This document shows, one piece after another, positions 27,391 to 34,119 of a DNA stretch of 53,443 nt. Position 1 is the first letter of the stretch; every line of letters starts with the position of its first letter. The position numbers were made by a program, and so were the translations under genes. The notes under the pieces are model-generated. The model made no database searches. It had not been told where the DNA came from and saw only the letters and a list, made by a program, of their open reading frames with translations. The DNA is from Pseudomonadota bacterium (GTDB lineage: Bacteria; CALINM01): the NCBI GenBank assembly GCA_026415985.1, contig JAOAGA010000003.1, positions 1 through 53,443 of the forward strand. The letters run 5' to 3'.

Positions 27391-28272
27391 TTATATCTCC
27401 TTTTTTATCAAATCAGTCTTTTGTGCCCCGACTAATTCTATAGATATTGCTCCAAATTTGCAAGAGTCTGTATAGCATTTAAAGCATCTTATGCAGTTTA
27501 GCTGATTGGCACCATCGGGGAATTTTAAATGCATGGGGCAATCACGGTAGCATTGATAGCATCTTACACATTTATCTTTATTGTGGCTCATCCTGAGAAT
27601 ACTAACCTTGTTAAAAAGTGAGTAAAAACCACCTAAAGGACAGATGGTTCTGCAAAAGGGCCTTCTTATAAAAACCATCGAGACAAGCAAAAAAATTAAG
27701 ATAATCAGCTTATTGTAAAATAAAACTCCTATGAGCCTCTGAAGAGAGTTATCAAGAAACATAAGAGGTATTCCCGCTGTAAGAGTTCCCGCTGGACAGA
27801 CATATTTACAAAACCAGGTAATACCGTAACCAAACTCATCAACTATAAGTAATGGCAGGATAATTACAAAACCAAATAAGAATATATATTTTCCATATTG
27901 TAACTTAGAGGGAATGTTAAATTTTTTTGATGGTATCTTATGAATAAGTTCTTGTAGAAAACCAAAAGGGCAGAGCCAGCCACAGGGAAATCTGCCCACA
28001 AGCATTCCAATGGTTCCGAGAAAACCAACTACATAAAAGCCAAAATGATATTTCATGGAGCTTATAGAAACCCTTATGTTACCCAAAATAACCTGTAATG
28101 CTCCCATTGGACAGGCAAGAACTGATGCGGGGCAGGAGTAACAGTTAAGTCCGGGGGCACAAAAAGCCTTTGTAGGACCCTGAAAGATTTTTTTTGTCCA
28201 GATGAAGCCAAAATAGGAGTTATTTAAAAAGGTTACGATGGTTTGTATGATCCTTCTTAGATGTTTTGTCAT
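27391..28272 (-). CDS. 4Fe-4S binding membrane protein (NapH/polyferredoxin type)
   Basis: A 293-residue membrane protein with several predicted spans and NapH-like cysteine motifs: CxxCP elements in the loops (CGWLCPFG, CKYCPAG-like CKYVCPAGTL, CRTICPLGGFYSLF) and a C-terminal pair of [4Fe-4S] clusters, CVRCYQCYRDCP and CIRCFKCYTDSC. The start is set at the ATG 28272, which overlaps the stop of the small CXXC gene (ATGA); an upstream in-frame TTG at 28296 would lie inside that gene. Such proteins pass electrons from quinols or ferredoxins across the membrane. Here it may supply electrons to the TlpA-like thioredoxin or to the periplasmic cytochromes; this is inference from position. Confidence 0.85.
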   Translation of the reverse strand: MTKHLRRIIQTIVTFLNNSYFGFIWTKKIFQGPTKAFCAPGLNCYSCPASVLACPMGALQVILGNIRVSISSMKYHFGFYVVGFLGTIGMLVGRFPCGWLCPFGFLQELIHKIPSKKFNIPSKLQYGKYIFLFGFVIILPLLIVDEFGYGITWFCKYVCPAGTLTAGIPLMFLDNSLQRLIGVLFYNKLIILIFLLVSMVFIRRPFCRTICPLGGFYSLFNKVSILRMSHNKDKCVRCYQCYRDCPMHLKFPDGANQLNCIRCFKCYTDSCKFGAISIELVGAQKTDLIKKEI

Positions 28273-28406
28273 CCTATACCTACACAGCTTAGACAAATCC
28301 TTATCGCCTTTTCAAGAACAGCGGAAAATTCACTGAAGTTTATGCCTAATATGAAAATTACTACAAAAAATATTAATAAAAGGTAGCTTTTTCTGACTTC
28401 ATTCAT
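28269..28406 (-). CDS. Small CXXC membrane peptide (CD1871A-family-like)
   Basis: A 45-residue frame from ATG 28406 to TGA 28269. It begins with MNEVRKSYLLLIFFVVIFIL, one membrane span, continues with GINFSEFSAVLEKAIRI and ends in CLSCVGIG. This layout (one helix, then GE/SE..vL.KAI.ICL.C(I/V)GIG at the very end) matches what I recall of the CD1871A family of CXXC motif-containing small proteins, which usually precede a 4Fe-4S membrane protein. Its stop overlaps the start of that gene by 4 nt here too. No good ribosome binding site is visible. Function unknown; the CXXC next to the membrane could be redox active or bind a metal. Confidence 0.78.
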   Translation of the reverse strand: MNEVRKSYLLLIFFVVIFILGINFSEFSAVLEKAIRICLSCVGIG

Positions 28407-28481
28407 TTTTTTATTATATTACTAATATTAATTTTTTCAATTTAAAATTATTAAATTTGATGAAATAGGCGTTTCATTTTT

Positions 28482-28590
28482 AATGATTTGTTTCACAAAT
28501 ATTGTTCTGAATTTTTTCATTAAAAATCAGATATTTGAAATAAAGATTAAATCAAATGATAAAAAAAGCCTTTTTGTGAAACAAATTATT
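28482..28590. promoter_or_regulatory. Pair of mirrored 18-bp operator-like elements in the divergent redox intergenic region
   Basis: AATGATTTGTTTCACAAA (28482-28499) and TTTGTGAAACAAATTATT (28573-28590) are inverted copies of each other matching at 17 of 18 positions, 91 bp centre to centre. Each has an inner dyad TTTGT-N3-ACAAA. Each also contains one half (TTCACAA / TTGTGAA) of the Rex redox-repressor consensus. TGAAA-N6-TTTCA at 28461-28476 is a third dyad nearby. The rest of 28407-28704 holds no gene; it is AT-rich, with the cytochrome promoter near its right end. Confidence 0.6.
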
Positions 28591-28629
28591 AAAAGAAATT
28601 AAAAATAAAAATTCAATTATTTCAGTAAT

Positions 28630-28658
28630 TTGTAAAAATTAAGTTTTGGCATTATAAT
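28630..28658 (+). promoter_or_regulatory. Sigma-70 promoter of the cytochrome/porin operon
   Basis: TTGTAA (28630-28635), 17-nt spacer, perfect TATAAT (28653-28658). It leaves a leader of about 40 nt ending in the GGGGGTGA ribosome binding site. It lies 40 bp downstream of the right operator-like element. Confidence 0.65.
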
Positions 28659-28704
28659 TGATAATGTAAATGAAAATAAAAGAAAATTAATAGGGGGTGA
28701 TTTT

Positions 28705-29037
28705 ATGAAAAAAATAGTAGTTTTTTTAGTTGTTCTATCTTTTTTTAGTGTTTCCTATGCTGTCGACGCAAAAAAAGGTGATATCAATAAGGGAAAACAG
28801 CTTTACAGAGAAGTTTGCAGGAGTTGTCACGATGGTTCTAAGGCAAAAAAGGTAACACCTATGCATAAGACTACCGCACAGTGGAAAAAATTGTTTGATA
28901 ATGATATGGCAAGGCTAAAGGAAAAGCATGAAGGCAATGATGCCTTCAACAAGATTAAGGCAGAGGATTTTGACCACATCTATAGGTTCGTACTGGATGG
29001 AGCATTAGACTCTGAGCAACCACAGACCTGTGATTAA
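28705..29037 (+). CDS. Secreted monoheme c-type cytochrome
   Basis: A 110-residue protein with a signal peptide (cleavage after about SYA, residue 19) and one heme motif CRSCH (Cys38, Cys41, His42) preceded by GKQLYREV, the class I cytochrome c signature GxxLYxxxCxxCH. Met53 or a later residue could be the sixth ligand; the usual C-terminal methionine loop is not clear. It is the first gene of the operon with the DUF3373-type porin and the octaheme cytochrome, so it is a likely periplasmic electron carrier for them. Confidence 0.85.
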   Translation: MKKIVVFLVVLSFFSVSYAVDAKKGDINKGKQLYREVCRSCHDGSKAKKVTPMHKTTAQWKKLFDNDMARLKEKHEGNDAFNKIKAEDFDHIYRFVLDGALDSEQPQTCD

Positions 29038-29101
29038 AAATGGTTACAGGTGTAAGTTTTGGTTTTGATTCAACCTTAATTAATAATTTGGAGGTATTAA
29101 G

Positions 29102-30961
29102 ATGAGAAAATGTTTTGTTTTGCTTATGTTAATGTTTTTTACTACCCTTTCAGGAAAGGTTTTTGCACAGGAACAACCAAAGGTTGAAGACTTATTGAAA
29201 CAGATTAAGCAGTTAAAGTCCGAGCTGGCAGAGATAGAAGACAGGGTATCTGCAACAGAAAGACATACCGTAACAGATAAGGTAAGTTTGGGAATTGATT
29301 TCAGAACCCAGGCTATTTCAGCCCATTACAAAGACTTAAGAGGACTACCAGAGTGGGCGAGTTCAATGATGCAGTTATGGGCCTTTAACAGGCTTGCTAT
29401 TGATGGGACAAAAATTGGCGGAAATCCTATCCCGTCCGGAAGCAGTAGTTATACATTCAATCCAACCTTTTTACAGAAATACGGAGCAACATTGCAACCT
29501 ATGTTTCCCGCAATGGTCTCTTTAGGATTCGTAAACGGCGGTGCTTTTCTCGATATGAATGGCAACAGTACCTTTGATGCTACAGCTGATCTGCCGGTAC
29601 TTGGTAATAACTCTCTTGGCAACCCTCATTTTTCAGGCACCTTTGGTGCAACTGACCTCGCTAAGTATCAGGGAATGTTTAAAAGCATAGCACCACAGAA
29701 ATATGATTCCAACAATGATATTATGTTTACTAACAGACTGAGAGTTAACCTGGATTCTAAGGTCTCAGATAATCTTTCTTTTTCTGGCAGACTTGCCATG
29801 TATAAGACCTGGGCAGATGCGTCAGGTGTAAAATTTTATAATGGCAATATGAATACAATGAATATGGATGGTAATGATGTTTCCGTTCCTACCGATGATT
29901 TACTTAAGGTAGAAAGGGCATATTTTGTTTATAAAAACAGGTGGGGTAAGGTAGACTGGCATCTGTCCTTTGGCAGAAGACCCGCAACAGATGGTCCGCC
30001 TCTGGAGCTTAAGGCAAACTCAGAGGTTGGAGGCTCTCCCCTCGCCCATATTATAAACTGGCAGTTTGATGGTGCCTCCTGGGGGTTTGAGCTTGAAGAG
30101 TTAACGGGTATTCCCGGTGCATCTTTTAAGCTTTGCTATGGTGTAGGCTTTGAGTCGGGGGTAGGCAACTCCTATTCCTTAACTTCTCAGAATAATGTAA
30201 AAGATGTTCATATGCTTGGTTTTATTGCAAAGCTATATGACAACAAGAACACAAAGGTTGCTGTAAACTACGCCCACGCCTTTGATATTACCGATGGTTT
30301 TACAGGAACAGTGATCATGCCTTTTACGATAAATGCCCTTGATATTGATGGTAATGGTGTTTTTGATGAGTACTATCTAAACCCAAACTGGGGTGGTTAT
30401 GTATCCCGTATGCAACCTACCGCAAATATTGGTTCTATGGATATGGTAAACGTTCTCTATCAGTCAAAGGTTAAAGACATTAACTATTTTGTCTCTTTGG
30501 CATTGAGCAATACAAATCCCGACGGCAGATCCATGAACCCGATGATGCAGTTTATGGGACAGGACGCATTGTTAAACGATAACGGCGAACAAAAATCAAG
30601 AACAGGCTATTCTGTCTGGGCTGGGATCAAGGCACCAGTTACAGTTACTAAAGGTCAGTTAGGGCTGGAATATAACCATGGTTCCAAATACTGGCTTAAC
30701 TTTACAGGTGCAGAAGACAATGTGGTAGGCTCTAAGATTGCAGTAAGAGGAGATGTTTACGAAGTTTATTATATTCAACCAATCACTGGTAAAAACTTCT
30801 TTTTAACTCTTGGTGCCCAGCTTTATGATTATGATTATACAAATAGCGGTAGTCCGTTGGGTGCACCTAAGAAGATATCAGATGTGAATGCATTGGATAG
30901 TCTGATGCCTGTAGCAGACAAGATCAATGTTTATTATGCATCTCTTACCTATAGGTTCTAA
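29102..30961 (+). CDS. DUF3373-like outer-membrane beta-barrel protein
   Basis: A 619-residue secreted protein: signal peptide cleaved after VFA (residue 22), a coiled-coil stretch (about 25-55, VEDLLKQIKQLKSELAEIED), then a long beta-rich region with alternating aromatic residues ending in YYASLTYRF, whose final phenylalanine is the usual outer-membrane barrel signal. The pattern of a heptad helix followed by DKVSLGIDFRTQ resembles DUF3373 proteins, which are often encoded beside c-type cytochromes in metal-reducing and sulfur-metabolising bacteria. It carries no heme motif. TTGGAGG precedes the ATG. The barrel may form a porin around, or a channel for, the operon's cytochromes; this is untested. 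Confidence 0.72.
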   Translation: MRKCFVLLMLMFFTTLSGKVFAQEQPKVEDLLKQIKQLKSELAEIEDRVSATERHTVTDKVSLGIDFRTQAISAHYKDLRGLPEWASSMMQLWAFNRLAIDGTKIGGNPIPSGSSSYTFNPTFLQKYGATLQPMFPAMVSLGFVNGGAFLDMNGNSTFDATADLPVLGNNSLGNPHFSGTFGATDLAKYQGMFKSIAPQKYDSNNDIMFTNRLRVNLDSKVSDNLSFSGRLAMYKTWADASGVKFYNGNMNTMNMDGNDVSVPTDDLLKVERAYFVYKNRWGKVDWHLSFGRRPATDGPPLELKANSEVGGSPLAHIINWQFDGASWGFELEELTGIPGASFKLCYGVGFESGVGNSYSLTSQNNVKDVHMLGFIAKLYDNKNTKVAVNYAHAFDITDGFTGTVIMPFTINALDIDGNGVFDEYYLNPNWGGYVSRMQPTANIGSMDMVNVLYQSKVKDINYFVSLALSNTNPDGRSMNPMMQFMGQDALLNDNGEQKSRTGYSVWAGIKAPVTVTKGQLGLEYNHGSKYWLNFTGAEDNVVGSKIAVRGDVYEVYYIQPITGKNFFLTLGAQLYDYDYTNSGSPLGAPKKISDVNALDSLMPVADKINVYYASLTYRF

Positions 30962-30974
30962 CTGAATAGTTACA

Positions 30975-31015
30975 GGTTTAGGTTATGGTTGGTCAGTTTC
31001 TCCATAGCCTAAACC
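30975..31015 (+). terminator. Long hairpin between porin and octaheme cytochrome genes
   Basis: GGTTTAGGTTATGG (30975-30988) pairs with CCATAGCCTAAACC (31002-31015): 14 bp with a single G-U pair and a 13-nt loop. No true T-run follows (TAAACTTTAAC), so it may be an attenuator or an mRNA-processing or stabilising hairpin rather than a full terminator. Confidence 0.55.
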
Positions 31016-31092
31016 TAAACTTTAACTAAATGGTATTTAGTCTTTAAGGAACAAGCAATTTTAAATTATTTAATGTTTTTGGAGGCAATTAA

Positions 31093-32514
31093 ATGAAGAA
31101 GTATCTGATTTTTATTTTGTTGGCAATGTTTACGTTAGTAAGCATTGGCTATTCACAAAGGACCGGAGAGGGGGTGTACAAGGAAGAAGGTGAAAACCCC
31201 CATGAAGGATATGTAAAGAGTTTTGAGGGAACTAAAACCTGTCTTGAATGTCATGAAAAAGAGGCGAAGGACGTTTTTCATAGCACCCATTATCAGTGGA
31301 AGACCGACACATCAGATGTAGTTGGTGGTTCAGGAAAGAAACTTGGCAAAATTAACGTCATCAATGACTTTTGCACGGGACCATGGATTAACTGGATATT
31401 TGATATTAAAAATAAAGGTGGAAAGATAGTTACCAATGGTTGTTCTAAATGTCATGCGGGACTGGGGCTTATGCCCTCTGAGACAATGTCACAGGAACAG
31501 CTGGAAAACATCGATTGTCTTATATGTCACGCCCCCGGTTATAACAGAAAGGTTGTGAATGATAACGGAAAGCTGAGATGGGCACCTGCCGATGAAAAGG
31601 ATGTTTTGTTAGTGAGGGCACAAAATGTTCAGAAACCTAAAAAAGGTATGTGTTTGAGATGCCACGCGGGAGCGGGTGGTGGATTCAATTTTAAAAGGGG
31701 TGATATTGAAGCGGGTATGGTAAAGGCAGATAAAGACTTAGATGTTCATCTGGCAGGTGGGCTAAATTGTGTTGATTGCCACAAGAGTAAAGAACACAGG
31801 ATTTCCGGAAGAGGTGTTGACCTGGCAGGAAGGGACAACAATGAGTTCAGACCTACATGTGATACTAAGGATTGTCATGGTAATAAACCCCATAGTAAGA
31901 ATGTCCTTAACAAACATACCGCTTCTCTTGATTGCACCGTTTGTCATATCCCTGAGTTTGCTAAAAGAGAAAAAACTGATATGGAAAGAAACTGGGCACA
32001 TCTTGAGTATTTAAAAGATGCCGACAAATATGAGCCGGAGATAAAATTTCAGAAGAATGTAATTCCCGTTTATGCCTGGTGGAATGGCAGATCTTTCATA
32101 AATGACCCTGAAAAACCTATTAAAGACACCAAGACAATCTTTAAGATGGCAAAGCCGGATGGGAGTATAAAGGATACAAAATCAAAAATCTATGCCTTTA
32201 AACTTCATAAGGCAAATCTGCCCTATGACACAGAAACAAAAAGATTAATTCCTGTTGCAACCGATATTGCTTTTCTAGAAGGGAATGTAGATAAGGCAAT
32301 AAAGGAAGGTGCAAAAAGGGCCTTTGGAAAGGAACTGCAAAGGTATGATTTTGTTAAAACGGAAAGATATATGGGAATATTCCATGGAGTCTCACCAAAG
32401 GAAAAGGCTCTGAAATGTAATGATTGTCATTCGGAAAAGGGAAGAATCGATTTTAAAGCCTTAGGTTACAAGGGAGACCCGATGAAAGTTGGTGGCAGAT
32501 TTTCTAAGAAGTAG
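31093..32514 (+). CDS. Octaheme c-type cytochrome, tetrathionate reductase (OTR) family
   Basis: A 473-residue protein with signal peptide (about 1-21) and eight heme sites: CLECH (50), CSKCH (117), CLICH (142), CLRCH (187), CVDCH (226), an unusual CX4CH (CDTKDCH, 256), CTVCH (281) and CNDCH (442). The N-terminal TCLECHEKEAKDVFHSTHYQW and KINVINDFC blocks match the octaheme tetrathionate reductase family, known from Shewanella to reduce tetrathionate, nitrite and hydroxylamine in vitro. The natural substrate is not set by sequence. TTGGAGG precedes the ATG. With the porin and monoheme cytochrome it probably forms a periplasmic respiratory unit. Confidence 0.85.
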   Translation: MKKYLIFILLAMFTLVSIGYSQRTGEGVYKEEGENPHEGYVKSFEGTKTCLECHEKEAKDVFHSTHYQWKTDTSDVVGGSGKKLGKINVINDFCTGPWINWIFDIKNKGGKIVTNGCSKCHAGLGLMPSETMSQEQLENIDCLICHAPGYNRKVVNDNGKLRWAPADEKDVLLVRAQNVQKPKKGMCLRCHAGAGGGFNFKRGDIEAGMVKADKDLDVHLAGGLNCVDCHKSKEHRISGRGVDLAGRDNNEFRPTCDTKDCHGNKPHSKNVLNKHTASLDCTVCHIPEFAKREKTDMERNWAHLEYLKDADKYEPEIKFQKNVIPVYAWWNGRSFINDPEKPIKDTKTIFKMAKPDGSIKDTKSKIYAFKLHKANLPYDTETKRLIPVATDIAFLEGNVDKAIKEGAKRAFGKELQRYDFVKTERYMGIFHGVSPKEKALKCNDCHSEKGRIDFKALGYKGDPMKVGGRFSKK

Positions 32515-32530
32515 TTATTAGAGTTATCAT

Positions 32531-32587
32531 GTTTTGGGTGTAAGGTTTGAGTAAAGATTAATATGACCTCTGCCAAGCACCCAAAAC
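32531..32587 (+). terminator. Stem-loop terminator of the cytochrome operon
   Basis: GTTTTGGGTG (32531-32540) pairs perfectly with CACCCAAAAC (32578-32587); an inner AGGT/ACCT pair extends the fold, and TTTATTTTTAT follows. The long loop makes it weaker than the pstS terminator. It lies between convergent genes and may also slow transcripts of rng from the other side. Confidence 0.6.
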
Positions 32588-32622
32588 TTTATTTTTATAC
32601 TCAGCCAATCATCCCAAGCCTT

Positions 32623-34119
32623 TTAATAAATTATCTGGTAATTATGCCAGGGAAGTTCTTTTGAGACCTCAATTAAGATATCTTTCTTGGTATTTTTCTT
32701 TATTGCGTCTATTATCTTTTTCTCTTCACCGAATAACAGGTCTCCGATTTCTCTTCCGACTCTTACGAGAATTCTCTGGGTGGTAGCTTTTGAGATAGCC
32801 TTGAGGAGCTCTCTGTAAATAGCTAAACAGATTGTCTTTTTAGATAATACAAAGCCTTTGCCTTCACAAAAGGGGCATGTTTCGCCAAGTATCTTAGAGA
32901 GACTGTTTCTCAGTCTCTTTCTTGTAAGCTCTACAAGACCCAAGTCAGACATCGGATTGAGAAAAATTTTTGTTCTGTCTCTGAGACATTCCGATTCAAG
33001 AAGTTTGAATACCTTTTCTTTATTTTTCGGATCTTTCATATCTATAAAGTCAATTATTATTATCCCGCCTATGTTTCTTAGTCTTAACTGATAGGGGATC
33101 TCTTTGGCTGCCTCCAAGTTTGTCTGCAATATGGTGGTTTCTAAGTTATCTTTACCTATAAATCTGCCGGTGTTTACGTCTATTATTGTAAGAGCCTCCG
33201 TCTCATCAATTACTATATAACCACCGGATTTCAGCCATATATATCTTTCAAGGGCCTTTGTAATTTCCAGTTCAATGCCAAACTTTTCGAAGATCGGTGT
33301 CTCATCGGTATAAAGCTCAACATTAATCTGTTCTTCAGGCCAGAACTCCTGAATATAGCTTTTAAGTCTTTCATAGATTTCTTTATTGTCTATGACAATC
33401 TTTCCGATCTCTTCAGATGGTAAGTCCCTTACGAGTCTGAATGGCAACTCTAACTCCTGATATATAATGGCGGGTGCATTATTTTTTGCCCTTTTTTCCT
33501 TTATGTGCTCCCAGAGTCTGAGAAGATAGTTCATATCTCTTTTGAGCTCTGTATCAGATTTCCCCTCAGCTGCAGTCCTTACTATATATCCGGCGGAAGG
33601 GGTTCTAAGCTCTTCTACTATAAATTTAAGCCTTTCACGTTCTTTTTCATCCTGAATTTTGTGTGAGATACCAACATGGTCAGAAAAGGGGAGTAATACA
33701 AGGTATCTGCCGGGCAGGGCGATGTTTGTAGTTACCCGTGCACCCTTTGTGCCAACAGGACATTTTTCCGTCTGAACAAGTATTTCCTGACCTTCCTTAA
33801 TGAGATCCTGAATTTTTGTGGTGATCAGATGAAAACTATCTTTTAGATACCTTTCTTCTTCTTCAGACTCAATTGCGATCTCAAAGGGATCTTCATCTGT
33901 AATTGAATAGGGCTCTAAATCCTTTACATAAAGAAAGGCAGCCTTTTCAACGCCAATATCTATAAATGCCGATTGCATACCGGGAAGAATTCTCAATACT
34001 TTTCCTTTGTATATATTACCTATGTTTTCTTTGGTATTTTCCCGCTCTATAAATATTTCAATAGGGGTTCTGTTGTCTAAAAGAACCGCCCTTGTTTCAA
34101 AGGGTGTTACATTAATCAT
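32623..34119 (-). CDS. rng: Ribonuclease G/E family protein
   Basis: A 498-residue endoribonuclease of the RNase G type, processing rRNA precursors and mRNA. The start is set at ATG 34119 (MINVTPFETRAVLLD, matching the RNase G N-terminus) with AAGAGAG upstream; a TTG at 34143 would add eight residues. An S1 domain with GNIYKGKVLRILPGMQSAF follows, then the catalytic DNase I-like part with Asp residues in TIIDVNTGRF and IIIDFIDM, and the zinc-link CPFCEGKG near the C-terminus. No long RNase E-type scaffold tail is present. The gene overlaps the radical SAM gene by 8 nt, a conserved pairing. Confidence 0.93.
   Translation of the reverse strand: MINVTPFETRAVLLDNRTPIEIFIERENTKENIGNIYKGKVLRILPGMQSAFIDIGVEKAAFLYVKDLEPYSITDEDPFEIAIESEEEERYLKDSFHLITTKIQDLIKEGQEILVQTEKCPVGTKGARVTTNIALPGRYLVLLPFSDHVGISHKIQDEKERERLKFIVEELRTPSAGYIVRTAAEGKSDTELKRDMNYLLRLWEHIKEKRAKNNAPAIIYQELELPFRLVRDLPSEEIGKIVIDNKEIYERLKSYIQEFWPEEQINVELYTDETPIFEKFGIELEITKALERYIWLKSGGYIVIDETEALTIIDVNTGRFIGKDNLETTILQTNLEAAKEIPYQLRLRNIGGIIIIDFIDMKDPKNKEKVFKLLESECLRDRTKIFLNPMSDLGLVELTRKRLRNSLSKILGETCPFCEGKGFVLSKKTICLAIYRELLKAISKATTQRILVRVGREIGDLLFGEEKKIIDAIKKNTKKDILIEVSKELPWHNYQIIY

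Noticed and set aside
28272-28296. TTG start 24 nt upstream for the polyferredoxin
   Set aside because: It would sit inside the small CXXC gene; the ATGA overlap with that gene supports the ATG at 28272.
28646-28662. Sigma-54 promoter TTGGCA-N6-TTGAT before the monoheme cytochrome
   Set aside because: The -24 box is good but the -12 has TTGA in place of TTGC. The same bases are explained better by the sigma-70 pair TTGTAA-N17-TATAAT, and no sigma-54 activator is nearby.
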